Assembly (NCBI GenBank): GCA_007922305.1
Contig: ML677335.1
Coordinates: 41,540,949 to 41,604,948 of the forward strand
Direction: 5' to 3'
DNA: 64,000 bases
Origin: Dermatemys mawii
Taxonomy: Eukaryota; Chordata; Testudines; Dermatemydidae
The position numbers were made by a program, and so were the translations under genes. The first letter of the stretch is position 1; each line of letters opens with the position of its first letter. The notes beneath the pieces are model-generated. The model was not told the origin of the DNA. It saw only the letters and a program-made list of their open reading frames with translations, and made no database searches. This document shows positions 34,626 through 47,845 of the stretch, in pieces.

Positions 34626-37600
34626 CCAGCCTGTTTAGTCTAGGGGAGTAGCCACCAGACCCTGCTAATGCAGAATGGGCACCCTTCACTTAGGGGTGGT
34701 TGTTTTAAACAGCAACTTTGCAAAAAACCAGCCTGTTCACTAAGGTGCTGCAGACCCACGTGAGGTCTCTTCAGAAATGTGCTTGGATAAGGCCCAGTCC
34801 AGCCAGCTGCTGAGGAAATTCTTCCTGTGAGACACTGAGCGCCCCTGGCTCCCAGTAGAAGGTATATCGCAGAAGCCTTGACACATTCGGACATGTGGAG
34901 GACACCCATTATTTCAGCCATCTGAAAGGAAGCCTGATTGATATAAGACACCCACAGGGGCAGTTGGAAATGGCTGCAGCCCAAGCGCTGACACAGGAAG
35001 GTCAGAGGGAGGTGGAGGGAATCATGCTATGTCAGATTTAAAAAATAAATAACCCCTCCCCCCAAGCGCTTTTAAAGTGACCTACACGTCACTTGTGTAA
35101 CACGCTTTGTGGTGAGGGGGCAGAGGAATGGTTGTAGCAGCCACTCCAGGCAGGGAAGAGAAAAACATAACAGATATTCAGTTTTTGTACTAGGGGCAGA
35201 GCTGCCAAATACAATATTTGAGGCTGCAGATGAGCTTTTTTTTGGCCACACTTTTGAAATGTTAAGCAGCTCTCAACAATTAAGAATTTTTTTAAATACA
35301 AATATCCCATTAAAAGACATCAGTGTCCTTCAGTTCACCAGATGGAGTAAAAGACCCATTGCATTCCAACGGTTAGTGAACATAGTTAAAGGACCATTTT
35401 TCATGGTGGGGGGTAAAGAGGGAGAGGGTGGGTAAATTACAAAAATAACCCTATAATATACATTTTCTGCCTAGAAAACCTAGTTTCAGAGTCAGTATTT
35501 CTAGAAATGTAAGTACTGAAACTGCACTTTAGTTGTCAGTAAATTCATTATCACATTAACTAGGTCTAAATTATTAAACCTTAATGATGTAGGTTCTCAG
35601 AATGTGTTGGGCTTTATTTTCCCCACACAGAATCAATGTTAAACATTAGTAGTATAAATTAAGTAATACTTTACCATGGCATGCTGCTGCTCTGAATTGA
35701 GTTACCCTAGGAAGATGTATATTCATGGCTACAGGCTCCTTTTGGCCTCCTAGCGAGGATGATATAGTTTATTGTAACAAATGAGCAATAGACCTGTAAT
35801 GACTTAAATGATATATACATTTTTGCCAGTGAAAATGTACAAGTGAAGAACTTTCTGCTTAAGGGAATGAGAAGCAAACACGATCTACTATTATAAACAT
35901 AATTTCCATGAAAGCCTGGGGGAGCATCTCCCTTTCCACTGTTTAGAAGCATGGCGCTTATCACAAAACATTTTAGGATGCTTAAATTAATAGAACATAG
36001 ACTCAGGCAAAATTTAGAAGGATAATTTTTCAACAAGATTTTGGCTTTAATTCTTGTGGGGTTTTTCGTTTACTCTGAACTGTACAAAGGAGAAGCTAAG
36101 TAACTTTACAGTAGCTCTCTCAGTATGTTAGGGGTCTTACAGAGGGCAAATACATATATTGTAAAGTTACCATTTTAGTGCTGTGTGTTGTCAATGGGAT
36201 TTTATTTTTTGCTATTTCTTCTGCTCATCCTGAAAATGGCTCTATGTCACTGAGCGGTATATAAGATGGTCTCAATAATTTCATTCCGATCAGCCCCTTG
36301 TGGTGATATTTGATCTTGGGAAAGCAACGTAAAATAATTACTTCTATTTTTTCCCCTAGACTTGCTTAATCAATAGCATAAGCTCATTCTGAATGTCTAT
36401 GGAGACTGAGTCAAGATGCTAGATCATCTTTAGTATAGGAGTTGCTGAGAAGAACAAATTCAAGATAGCAACAAGCTAGCCTGCTATGGATCCCTAACCT
36501 GAAGCAGCAGCATCATGTTGATGTCATCATGTCATCGCAATGAGACATGCAAAACTAAGGCAGATTCTTGAAAAATGTAGCATCAGCAGCTGTAAACTAG
36601 AGGACCCAAAGCACAGCGCAAACCCAGAGACAAGAGACTGCACAACCGATATGACAGAGAGTCGCTTACCACACTGTTTGAAAGATGAGAATGTGTTAGA
36701 AAGGTAGCTCCTCAAATGATCGAGAATATAATTGATGTCACGTCAAAAAGCAATGATGAAAATCTGCCCCTGAAAGAAGATCCACAGCGGAAATAGCATT
36801 GTGCTACATTTCAACATGAACAAATGGACGTGAGATACAACCCTGAAGAGAATGTAGCCCCATCCTGGTCAGATAATATCTCCCTCTGACAGACACCCAA
36901 AGGATCTGTCTTTCTTACACTTTGGTAAGAAACTTATACAAGTTATTTGGCCAATTAAGTCTCATTGAATTCTATCTTTTGACTTAGAAAAGATCTGAAA
37001 AGGTGGCTTTCCTACTTTCCATTCAGGCTGATGAATTAATAAAATGTAGTCCAATCCTGCCCCCACTAAAATCAGAGACAGAACATCAAAGGGAGCAGGA
37101 TAGGACTATAGTTCTAGACCTTATCCTTTCTAGTTCACAGCAACATACCTTAACCATCACCCCACCACTTTATACAGATGACCTCTCATTCTCTTTTCAT
37201 TCTGTAATTCTGTGTTGCCCCTAGGCCTGTCCATGTCAAACCTCCATTTTCCGCTAAAATGTAGATATGTCCCCAAGTTCTTATTGTGAAAATAAAATGG
37301 AGGTATGTTCCCAAATTCTTATTGTGAGACAAAGTTAGAGGTGCCCTAAGTAACAGCAGAAGTTACACATTAGTAATCTGGTATCGATCTGTTTGGTAAA
37401 AGATAGAAGGTGATATAGCCAGAAAAGCTTAAAAAGGAGATATCAGCTAAAGCTTGGGGTCAGCATTTCCTGCAACAATCCTATACTTCTCTTAGTGTGT
37501 CACTCAGACCAATTTATACTCACTCATGCTCAAATTACTTGCATTAAACTAACACCACCACTTACATCACTTCTGCCATGTGGCCCCTTATCTTCTCTCT

Positions 37601-38002
37601 ACCCTCACACCTACAAAACATGCAAGAATGGAACCAGGTGATACAAGACTTGTCCTTAGTCATTGTCCATAAGCTTTGGGGGGTGAAGAGAGCCTAGTGA
37701 AGCTGCCAAACATATTTTAGTTTTCTCTACATGCGAAATTTCAAATTCCAATTTTCAAGTCACCTTTCTCTTGGAAGGCATTACATTTTTTTCAGAAATG
37801 GGCTCATTTGGGCTAACTAAGGGACCTGTTTTCAAGCACAACATGGTGAAATTCCCAGGGAAATGGATTCATTAGCAATTATGTAATTCAAGGTGAATAT
37901 GTTTGTATTGTGACTGCTATAGCTTCACTTTTCATTGCAAAGGGTTCACTGACCTCCAGTAATTACAAATATTTTCAGCTAAAAGTAGTTGCAGTAGAGT
38001 TA
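34626..38002. other. Unassigned non-coding sequence
   Basis: A tandem-like duplication of about 26 bp (atatgtccccaagttcttattgtga / gtatgttcccaaattcttattgtga) lies at about 37264-37327. No gene or strong repeat otherwise. Confidence 0.4.
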
Positions 38003-38070
38003 GGGCCAGATCCTCAGCTGGGGTCAATTGGCATACCCATGGTACTACACCAATTTATATCAGGTGAGGA
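38003..38070. repeat. Palindromic repeat, CAGATCCTCAGCTGG family
   Basis: gggccagatcctcagctggg, then ggcatacccatggtac, then accaatttatatcaggtgagga: the arm-centre-arm order of the family, with the centre altered. Confidence 0.65.
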
Positions 38071-40403
38071 CATGGCCTCGTATTTTACAGCTGTCCATTA
38101 CAGGATTCAGAGGTGGGGTGGTCTCTCCAGTTGATGAAACCCACTGGCCAGGAGCAGAGGAGCGTCAGAGAAACAGGCTGTGCAATGAAACCTTTTACCT
38201 CACTGGTTTAAAATGACAGAGTAAGCCCTTTTAAAAATGGCACCTACAATAATGTGAGTCTGAGTTCACGTCCTCCAGTACAAAAGGTGCCTAATTCAAG
38301 TTCAGTCATCATAAATCCTATCCTGCTAATTTATATTCCCATTTAAAATCAACAGACTAAAGAGTTTAGGACCTGAAGAAGGAGGATTACATTTGACACT
38401 AGGATGGGAAAACATCTTGTCTCCATGGAACAGTATCACTATGATGTTTATTATTCATGCTCTATGAGAAGGATGGTAAATCCACACAGATTTCCTTATG
38501 ACCACCATGATATGCAAGGTTTTTCACTCTCTTTGGAAGCAGAACGGCTGATCCCCTGTGCCATTAGATGACCTGTCTGACTGGGAGGGTTAACCAGAGG
38601 TTGCCCTGCAGCCTGGGGTCTGGACCAATTTTTATAGTAGGGGGGCTGAGAGCCATTGAACCAAATTGTAAACTCTGTATCTAATGGAAACCACTTCAAG
38701 CCAGGGTGGGTGGCAGCACCCCCAGCACCTTAGTTCCAGCATTTATGCCTGCAGCATGCCAACAAAACAGAAGCAATTTATGGCACAACTGCCCATATAT
38801 CCAAGTCTCCAGGAGCAGGGAAATGTAATGTAGAACTAGGTGGCTTTATATTATGTGACAAGTTTCACCACAGTGGAGCTTTGTTTTTTATGCTGCAAGT
38901 ATCATTTCACAAGAGGCTCAAAAGCAACTGAATCTTCACTCTAAGTTGCTAAGTCGTTTTCTAAGGCTATAAGGAAATTAAAGGTCCAATCTTGCATCCC
39001 TTACTTATGTATGTCATCCCTCAGAAGTCCATGGGATGATTTGTGCAAGGACTATTCACACGAGGAAGGGATGCAGGATGAGAGCCTTAAGGAAAATAAG
39101 TATCTGAAACTTTTACTAGAAATTGATCCAAACACCTTCCAGTGTAATAGTTATTGAAAGACAAAGACAAAAGTTTGGGATTGAAATTATATGGCAGTGC
39201 CCTTTTAAGGTTTGGGTAAAAAATAAAAAGCACATTATGAGACTTAGACTACATTCTACACAACGATTTATGGTAGAGGTTGTTAGGCCATTGCACTTGG
39301 AAAAACAACTAACAGTTGCTTCATAGGGTTCCAGGTTTGTGGTGTTTCAGTGGATTTACATCTAATTTGTCAAGGTCAAGATTTTCAAAATGACTAGTAT
39401 TTTTCTGTGCACAAATTGGAACACCTTAGAAAACCTGTGATTGTGAGAGGATGGGTGCTCCCCACTTTCTGAAAAACACAACTCTTTAAAAACATCTCAC
39501 ATTGGGCAGCCAAAAACCAAAGGACCCAAAATTACTAATTATAAATCTATGCCAAGGTTTTCAAAAAGTAAGTAAGTAAAAAAGATGATTTTATCCTGCC
39601 GAAGAGCCATCCCTGCACATTCAGCCTGGCATTTTGGAGTCAAGATGATCTCTATCTGACTCACATACAACCACCAGTAATAATCGTGCAGGGATAAATG
39701 CTGCCTTCAGTTACACCTGTGCACCTTAATGAACTGTGCCTTCAGTTATACCTGTGTACTCTAAAGTGGAAGGCAAATAATGCTAAAGAAATGGCCTTAT
39801 TAAATCATGGATTAACCTACTTTGACACTAAAACCCATTTTTAAAGAAAAAAGTTTTCATATCTCTAAGAACCTTGCACCAACAACTAAAGGTAGTGTAA
39901 GTCACACCCAAAACACACTGGTAAAGAATCTCAATTGCAGTTTCTATACCATGATCTCCAGTGTAATTGTTGTAGTTGGTAAGGCATAAAATAAAAACAA
40001 AAACTGGATTTCCATTTAAATAGTATACTTGCAACTGGAATTATTTGTATTTATCCATTTCCTCTTGGGTTTCATTTCTGACTCAGGGGATCTTTAGCTC
40101 ATGTAACCCTTATGCAACATTTTTATGACATTGCAATTCGGGTACATATTATAGTTTAGAGTTCAGGCTACATATTTCCCCATGGGAGTTAGTTTTCCAC
40201 TCACATAGCTTTAAGCTGATAGAATGCTATTCCCAGTGAAGTACTAATAAACTCCTTCCCTGACTCATTTGGTACAGGTTCTTATTGGTTAAAGCACAGC
40301 TCACAGTCTATCTGTTCTACCCAATTGGTAAACTCAGAAAATGCAACTCACTGGTTCCTTGCTCTGGCTTGTAGAAAACTGTCTAGAGGAACTCAAACAT
40401 GGC
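38071..40403. other. Unassigned, with two old short repeats
   Basis: A palindromic repeat is at about 38979-39090 (ttgcatcccttacttatgta...agtccatgggat...aaggactattcaca...gggatgcaggatg). Fold-back-like text (aagattttcaaaatgac) is at 39372-39560. No gene recognised. Confidence 0.4.
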
Positions 40404-40500
40404 CTGATTCTGATCTCATTTACATCAGGATAACTCCACTGACTTCAGTGGGGCTGCTAATGATTTACACTATTGTGAACAACAGTAGAATCAGGCTCCA
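40404..40500. repeat. Palindromic repeat, CTGATTCTGATCTCA family
   Basis: Left arm cctgattctgatctcatttacatc, centre ctccactgacttcagtgggg, right arm gatttacactattg...agaatcaggc. Arms differ from the CAGATCCTCAGC family but the centre is closely similar. Confidence 0.65.
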
Positions 40501-40694
40501 GATCTCCTGTACATCTTTAAATGCAACAACAACACAATAGTGGTTCAGAAGACCACACCATTTCCACTCTCTTACAGGCTGGTTGTTGAATGGCAACAGA
40601 TTGTTTTCTGCCTTACAGGAAACAAATAAAATAAAGTACATGAAAAAGAATTTAAGTGCCTTAAAAAAAAAAGTGTTCTACTGAAGACTACAAC

Positions 40695-41050
40695 ACAGTG
40701 TTTCTCAAACTTCTTACTTGTGTGTACCATATCTTAATAGAGAGAGTGGACCGGATTCAGAAGTGAAGGAAATCCAACACTCCTTGTACTAACAACCTCG
40801 TACATTCATGTAAGATTCCCATACACCCCTCAACACCTATTCTACTAATGTGTAAAGGAGCCCAGGTAGGGGTAAGTTGCAATCAAAATATTATAAACTC
40901 CCCCCCATATTATTATTGATTATCTGCATTGCGATAATGTCAAAGAGCCTTTCTTGATCATAGACCAGTATTCCATTGTATATAAATACAGAACAAACAG
41001 AGGGTTTCATCTCCAAAGAGCTTACAATCTAATTACAAGAGGCATGATGG
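40695..41050 (-). repeat. hAT-like start and MIR-associated tail fragments
   Basis: At 40695 cagtgtttctcaaacttctta resembles the start of a hAT MITE. At 40905-41050 the text tattattattgattatctgcattg...gaccagtattccattgta...caaagagcttacaatctaa is the tail segment that accompanies the MIR-like SINEs of this window (compare 47178-47285). Confidence 0.5.
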
Positions 41051-41246
41051 ACACAGACTGATGAGGGGACATAAGGAAGCAACGATGTAATACTGCTCAG
41101 TGTGCTACGCAGAGGTCTCACCAAACCAGACGTCTAAGCATTTTCAAGTTTCTTGCTGGTATCATGATAAGAAAGAGTTTTAAGGAAAGATTTAAGGGAA
41201 AAAATAGGAAACAAAAGTGGGCCTTTATGTGGATATACCAGCATTT

Positions 41247-41347
41247 GATCTGCTCTCACCATGCCATCAGTCAGGAGTAACTCCCCTGCAATCAATGGAG
41301 TTATAATAGAGCAACATGCATGTAAATAAGTGCAGTATCAAACCCAC
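41247..41347. repeat. Diverged palindromic repeat
   Basis: gatctgctctcaccatgcca...caggagtaactcccctgcaatcaatggagttataata...aaataagtgcagtatcaaaccc. Centre aatcaatggagtt resembles the shared centre of the other fold-back families. Confidence 0.45.
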
Positions 41348-42237
41348 AACATACAAGAAGTCTTAGGACTGAATGGAGGAGTTTGGCTAACTGAACATTT
41401 TAGCCAGTGAAACCCAAAAGGCTCAGATAAATGTGCAAAAGTATTCAGATTATTCATATCCCTTTGCAGTTTCAGCATTACACTACAGTACAGTTCAGTG
41501 ACCCCACTTCGTACTGTCCAAAATGAGATACTTATAGAGATTACAAAGTTAAACGAATGTTTCATCCTCAAAAAATGGTTCTGGTTTGGTGCAGTTCGGT
41601 TATAAGAACCAGGATGTCCTCACTTCAACAGCAGTTTTGTTATGTGGCTATAGGGTAACTTTCAGTTTTTAATTAAGAGGGTGACAGTATAAATACACTC
41701 ACACTGCAGTGTTAAAACTATAACAGTCTTTCAGGCTACGATTAGAGCCAAGCAGAATTTCATCAGGGACCTCTTTGAAGATCAGCTCCTTGAAAAGCAA
41801 ATGGAAATTATCTTGTGTGATCTGCCTATTCGCAACAGCACAATTACATTATGCATGAATCGTGACTGGCCTAGTATATGCCAATTGCAGTGTGCCGTAT
41901 TAGGGATTTTCAGTTTTATGGTAAGGTGGGGAACGTACTGGTGTTTTTATGTTAATGCGCTGGAGTTCTGAGTACTTATAACATCTTGTTACATTTCTTA
42001 TTACTGGATAGTGTGATGTATAGCAAATGAGATCACTAGGTTTCCCATACCTATGCAAGAGTATTTAAAAATAAGACATAATATAGATAGTCCATTTGGT
42101 TCACTTTTGGAGATGTGTTTCCTTAACTATTTTACCTCCCTGTTTTGGGCGAGGGCTTTGCATAACTGGGATCTATTGTCTGTTACAGTGAATACAGGAA
42201 TTAACTCGTGCAAATAGAGAGGATGGGGCTCAAGAAA

Positions 42238-42318
42238 GAGACTGGGAGTCGGGAGCAAGGAGGCTCTATTCCCAGCTGTGCCACTTATTTGATCTTGGGA
42301 AAGCCACTTGAGGGGCCA
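42238..42318 (+). repeat. MIR-like SINE, tRNA-related part
   Basis: gactgggagtcgggagcaag, ctattcccagctgtgccac and gatcttgggaaagccacttga are in the order of the tRNA-derived half of a MIR-like SINE in plus orientation. A palindromic-type fragment (ccagatttttaaagtc...ccactgatttcaatg) follows at 42316-42405. Confidence 0.5.
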
Positions 42319-43079
42319 GATTTTTAAAGTCATTTAGTTACCCAAAGATGCAGACAGGTACCCGGGGGGATTTTCAAATGTCCCTAATTCCCACTGATTT
42401 CAATGTCCCTTTTCCTCTCTATGGTCTTGAGAGAAGATGAAAGGTGCTATGCACTACAGGCTACATTGTGGGTTTAAGCCACAAATGGATAGAGACACAT
42501 TGTCGCAGGAAGGTAACATTATCATACCTCAGTGGACGCAACACATAGCTCCCATGTGTACCAACTTGGGCAGAAGAGAGAAGGGGAGATGGAGAGTGGG
42601 AGAATGAAACTGGAACCATGGTTAGCCCTAGATTTTGTCCTGTGTTGATCTACGAAGAGGGGGAAGGCTTTTCATGTGCTCCACACTCCTTCAGCTTGCT
42701 GCCGTAAGAGCAGGGCACAATCTTGGTCTGATAGAACAATTACAAATGTACAATAATGGAGCACAAAGGACATGCACGTTAGTGAATTCTGTTAACCCGT
42801 TACTCTCAGCCTGTCCCTGGAAATGCTAGCCACACTATACAAGGTCTAACTTCTCCCTTCCCTGGGGTTTGGCTTTCTTAGTAACCCAACCAATTACAGA
42901 ACTTAAAATGTAGTCTGAGCTGTCTCACCAGGCCGGGCTGTCTCTACCATTTCCTGCAGAATCTCCCTGTCTCTATCTCTGGTTCCCTGTGAAGAGGGGC
43001 TCACACCCACTGCTTTCTACCTTCCACTCAGGTTAATAAGCTGCACCTGTCACAATGCATCAGCAGCACTCAATGCTTT

Positions 43080-43990
43080 ATAACATCTAACATCTCAAAT
43101 GCCGACCTGGCCAAGAGGGCAGCCTACTGTAGCAGTTGGTGCCTCCAACCAAGTGTGACCAAGACCATGTTGAGCATTTTCCACCCCACCTCTGCAATGC
43201 AAAGTGCTAAACATGAGTTAGACATCTTTTCAACAGAAAACAACTGAAACACGAAGCAAAACGAGTCTACCGTGCTGTCACACTGGACTGCTCTTTAATT
43301 TTTCCATAACCATCTTAAAAACACTGCTGCCAAAGTCAGGACCAGGAATAATCTAATCAGCAGATTGCTGGTTCACCAAAAATGCAGGCATGCAGACACT
43401 TTGCACAGCAGCCCTGGCACTGCATGGTGTTGGTTGCTTCACACTAAACCGGTCAACGTCGAACTGAACTTGATCATACAGGTACCCTGCACCCCTCTCC
43501 TATCTCCTTACTACCAGTTATGAGCATGTGTCGCAGAGAGTCTACAGCCAGACTCGCAGAGAAACTATGTGCCAATCCAGGCCTCCCACTGCACACAGAC
43601 ATTTTCAGTCACCCCAAAGCACGACTTACATTGAGGCGTCCATTGTGGTCCCAACTGCCGGATCAGAATCTGTCAGCAGCAACCCTACGGTGCAATGAGT
43701 GGTCGGCTAAAGAGGTTTGGTTTCCTTGTCGCTGCTCCGACTGTTCAGCCATCAGGATTTGGACCTGTCATGCCGCCTTTGGACTCTGCTGAACAGATTC
43801 CAAACTAGCCAAGGTATATGTGCAGCCAACATCTGCACACGAGGTCTGATGACCCACTTGGTCACTGTGGCCTCCATCAGTCACTGATGCGTGCTATCAA
43901 CAAGTGTCAACTGACTGGATTTCATGGTGGCCTTAGGGCCCTACATTGTGCTGAAGAAGCTGCTGTCAGGTGGCTTAGCAAATGCTGCAA
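43080..43990 (+). pseudogene. Decayed LINE reverse-transcriptase C-terminal region
   Basis: Translating the plus strand and switching frame at indels gives islands that I recognise from a LINE reverse transcriptase found in many animals: ADLAKRAAYCSSW from 43098, TAAKVRTRNNLISRL near 43328, and a later island reading SGFG/GFDL with a W-x-L-L-N-R-F-like motif at about 43753-43800. The end has GGL..LH..EEAAV.WL at about 43930-43980. Many stops and frameshifts interrupt it, so it is an old, dead copy. The islands correspond to the region after the catalytic core; the YADD box is not in the window. The clade (RTE- or CR1/Jockey-like) is not settled. The open frames 43520-43792 and 43982-44341 only partly follow the true reading. 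Confidence 0.6.
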
Positions 43991-45800
43991 ACACTAGAAG
44001 AAGTACTGCTTTATACAGGGATCTTCAAATACCTGCTAGCAGGATGGCTCAACATAACAGACTCTCCCCCACATGACCGCCATAAGGAATTATTGCAATT
44101 GTCTCTCTGTGCTTGGGGCAGTACGGAAACTCTGTCCTGGCTGTGCCTCTGGGGATTGCATAGTGTTCAAATGGCAGTGAGGAATGCAGGGCCTGGCAGA
44201 GGCAGAGGCATGTTCTGTTCCCTTCCCAACCCTACGGAGTCAGATGGCTGCTCCATCCTAAGGAACAGATCCTTTCAGAGCTCTGTTGCAAGTGATGACA
44301 CTCCACTTCATCCCTGGCCTACTACTCAGACCAGTGGCTAAATGCAACACTTTGCCCCTACATATTGTCCACAGCCCTCTGAAAGACATGCCCCCTCCAA
44401 TGTGGAACGGAACATTGCTATGAGGGTGTTTTGTCTGTGCTTTAGTTCCTGCCGGGCACAAGATTTAGTTCAGGTATCAAGCTGAATTGCACTCTTTGCA
44501 CCTGGCAGAGTGACACTGGCTTTAGTTCTGTAGTTACTTTGAGTACCCAGGACAAAAAACAAATACATTTGATGAATGTACAAAAGGAAGAGGGGAGCCT
44601 AGCATTGGGAGAGAGGATGTTTGTGCTTCATTGGAAACACTGACTGTACAAGTCTAATTTAGGGTGGTCATAGCTGTTAATTGTACTGCTGGAAAACTGA
44701 TCAGTGGCTCTAAAATTGAAAATCACTGATCTTGGGGAAGGAGTTTATCCCCATAACATTAGGATCAACATGCAATGCCTTTGTGTGGACCAATTCATGC
44801 TCTTGAATGTGTGGTGATTAGGGGCCATGACCCCTTCCACCTATGGTTAGCACCACTTTTTCTGCTTGACGCTAGTGCCATTTGTTTGGCATACAAACAT
44901 TTTACTTACTCTGGGTGCCAGATTTGTTTCAAGCAGTTGGGCATGGAAACACTAAACTGTGCAGATAAATTGCAAAAGATGAATGAGCCTCTGCACTCCA
45001 ATTTAATTTATATGCAATAATACATGTTATTTATCCACTCTGAAGGCTCTGTGAGCCAAAACATCACCATTTTGTCTATTTTCAGAATGTATAAATAAGA
45101 CGTAGTATTGTAGAGAAATTATATTGGAGTGCAAAGGCTCATTTATCTTTTGAAATTTACTTGCATACCCTTTACACTAGGAAAAGAAAAATACCATGTA
45201 GAATTTATACAGAAATAAAATGAGGTGGATGCAAGGTGTTACAGAAAATTAAGACTGTATAGTAACACACTCAAATTAAGTAATTCATCTTCTTCCCTAT
45301 TCATTAACCCCCACAATAACCGACACAATTTCCCCCAATTTAATAATCCAAATGTGGAGGGCATGATCCAAAAATCAGAAGTCAATTTAGCTGAAAACAA
45401 AGAACTGATCTTAGATAGAGGAACAAATTTTTCTCTCATTGACACTGGTATAAAGGCAACGATTTCAATGGATTTATTCGTGCTTTGCACTAAATGACAG
45501 CAGAATCTTACCCAGCAGAAGAAACTGACACATGCTCATAATGGCACCTACCTAACTTTTGGGTACTGTAGATTATGAAATTCATAAAACCTTAAGAAAA
45601 GAGTTGAGGCTTTTAAGTATTTTTGTTCTTAATCGGGATTCTTAACTGGGATTTTTTCCACGTGCAAGTAACTATATGACAGCTGAATAGCATATACCAA
45701 ACGATGGGCAGAAGAACAGATTCAAATTACATTTTCAGTGGAGACAGGAAGACTTCTTTGGATAAAATAAGAAACAAATCAGAGGACATCAAAACACTTC
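43991..45800. other. Unassigned non-coding sequence
   Basis: No domain or repeat recognised. The frames 44775-45020 and 45225-45497 have no similarity I can name. Confidence 0.4.
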
Positions 45801-45802
45801 CT

Positions 45803-46062
45803 AGAAATCAGTAAGCATTATTATCCCCATTATACAGCTGGGAAGATTAAGGTACAAAGAGCGGAATTTTCAAAACTGTCTGAGTGGCTCAGGAGCATAA
45901 GCCAATAGAATCTGTGCTCCTAAGTCAATAGGAATGCCTGGAAATCCCATCCAAGGAGCTTAAGTGACTTGCCATTACAGTACAGATAGTCTGGGACTAG
46001 AACCTTGGCCTACGTACTCCGAATCCACTGCTCTAATTGCTAGCTATACTTCCTCCCCTATG
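45803..46062 (-). repeat. MIR-like SINE split by a small palindromic repeat
   Basis: ttatccccattatacagctg ggaagattaaggtacaaag stops near 45860, and the expected continuation (aaggagcttaagtgacttgcc) resumes near 45951, followed by gactagaaccttggc and tccactgctctaattgc. The text between is a fold-back repeat. Confidence 0.6.
45861..45948. repeat. Fold-back repeat nested in a MIR-like SINE
   Basis: gaattttcaaaactgtctga on the left and aggaatgcctggaaatccc on the right flank complementary middle words: gctcaggagcataagccaa and tctgtgctcctaagtcaat. Its insertion separates the two halves of the surrounding SINE. Confidence 0.55.
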
Positions 46063-47019
46063 ATATAATCCTTTAGATGTAGATATTTGTCTGGTTAAAT
46101 ACAGTCTGGGATTGCTAAAACTTCTATAGCAAACTGCACAAATAAATCATTGATGTTTAAGTGCACCTTGGTATGAATACTTTATAGATTCAGCACCATT
46201 TTTTATCTGCTCAGGTCTGTGGCCTGTACCTACCTAGGGCTTTTGGCAAAAGTGCATACTGTCACAGTCAGGGGGATTCTCAAGCTAGCCTTGTATTTAA
46301 CTTTTTCCATATGCACTTTTAGGAGTTGTCCTCTCAATGCATATCATGTCTGGGTACTAAGTATCTGACCTGAAACTTGGTAAGTAGCAAACAGAGGATT
46401 TTTTTAAAAAAAATCTACACAATCTGAAGCAAGTACAATCAAAATACGCTGAGACTGATGGATGGAAGGCACTACACAAATGCAACGTACTTTACATACA
46501 CTAATCAGTTCAGCTTCACAGCTAGAGCTGGCAAAATGTTTACAGAGAATGATTTATTCAACAGAATTTAGCCCTCTTATCTGATTTTAGGATTCCCCCC
46601 TTCCCATTTGTATAAAAAATAAAACTCAGCCTGTGGCTTGCTCATGTATTATTCATGGCAACTACTGACCAGTTTGCGCTGCAATTTACTTGATGCACTG
46701 TAATGGTTCACCTAAGTCACAGTGTTGTTTCTGCTTCTGGATTGGATGACTTCAAAACCCAAAAGAGCTTCAGAGAAGGCTATTCAAAATGCTTCCACCA
46801 TAAAAACACATCAAATTCCATATTTGCACAAGCATGCATTCCACTTTCTCCAAGCACTGTTATGAACAAAAGTTGCTCAGGCAGTTGTTCACAGAAAGCC
46901 AGTAATAAGAGTTTTGAATAATGGCAAAGAAAACATGCAGAGGGCTGACTGGAAAAAAATTTTCAGGAATACTTTTTTGCAGTAATCACACTGGCTGTAC
47001 TCGTGGAACCCGTCCTGAG
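46063..47019. other. Unassigned non-coding sequence
   Basis: Nothing recognised. Confidence 0.4.
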
Positions 47020-47285
47020 CTAATTACTATTATACCACCATTCAGAGATGGATAAATTGAGCACACATAGGCATGGCAGACTCTCTCTGGGACCTTGGGC
47101 AAGTGACTAAGAAAGTGTTATTGTCCCCATTTTACTGATGGGGAACTGAGACAAAAGGAGATAAAAGCCTTGATCTAGCCAAACACTTATTATTTGTATT
47201 AGGGTAACATCTAGAGGCCCCCGCTGTGCTAGGAACTGTATAAACTCATAAAGAGAGAGTCCCTGCCACAGATAGCAGACAACTA
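47020..47285 (-). repeat. MIR-like SINE fragments
   Basis: cattttactgatggggaact gagac at about 47130-47154, with aagtgactaag nearby, and then a tail segment (tattatttgtattagggtaa...ccccgctgtgctaggaactgtataaac...agtccctgccac) at 47188-47275. They look like two adjacent reverse-orientation copies. Confidence 0.5.
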
Positions 47286-47402
47286 AATAAGCATGTGCTT
47301 TAAGTTAATAAATGCTGTGCTGGGGAACTGGAATTGAATTTCTCTGCACGAAAGGGAAAATTGAGGTACAATGGGAGTGATCCTTTGTCTGTCTTGTTTA
47401 TT

Positions 47403-47536
47403 TAGCCTCCAGTCTTGTGAAGATTTATGCATGTGCTCAACCTTATGCACGCTGAGTATTTCCATGGAGGTGAATGGAACTACTCACAACACGTAGTTAA
47501 GAACATGCTTATGTCTCTGCAGGATCAGGACCTTAG
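47403..47536. repeat. Diverged palindromic repeat
   Basis: ctccagtcttgtgaagattt...tatttccatggaggtgaatggaactactcac...gtctctgcaggatcaggacctta. Centre ccatggaggtgaatgg is a decayed form of the shared centre. Confidence 0.5.
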
Positions 47537-47589
47537 ACTGTAAGCTCTTTGGGGTAGGGATGGTCTTTTACTATGTGTTTTGTACAGCA

Positions 47590-47845
47590 TTCAGTGAAAT
47601 AATAATAATAATTAATAACACCACCTAGTTCTTCTCTAGTGCTTTTCATCAGTAGATCTCAAAGCACTTTACAAAGGAGGTCATGTTCTTTATCCCAATT
47701 TTACAGATGGGAAAATTGAGGCACAAGGAGGTGAAGTGACTTGGCCAAGTTCACCCAGCAGCCCAGTGGCAGAATCGGGAAGAGAATTCAGATCTTCAGA
47801 GTCCCAATCCAGTGCCTTATCTACTCGGCAACACTACCTCCTGAT
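47590..47845 (-). repeat. Well-preserved MIR-like SINE
   Basis: In reverse orientation: ctagtgcttttcatcagtag, atctcaaagcactttacaaa, ttttacagatgggaaaattg aggcac, gtgaagtgacttggccaagt tcaccc, agtggcagaatcgggaagag, and a final agtgccttatctactcggca acac. The second half matches a tRNA-derived SINE head read backwards. It is the best copy of the family in the window. Confidence 0.7.
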
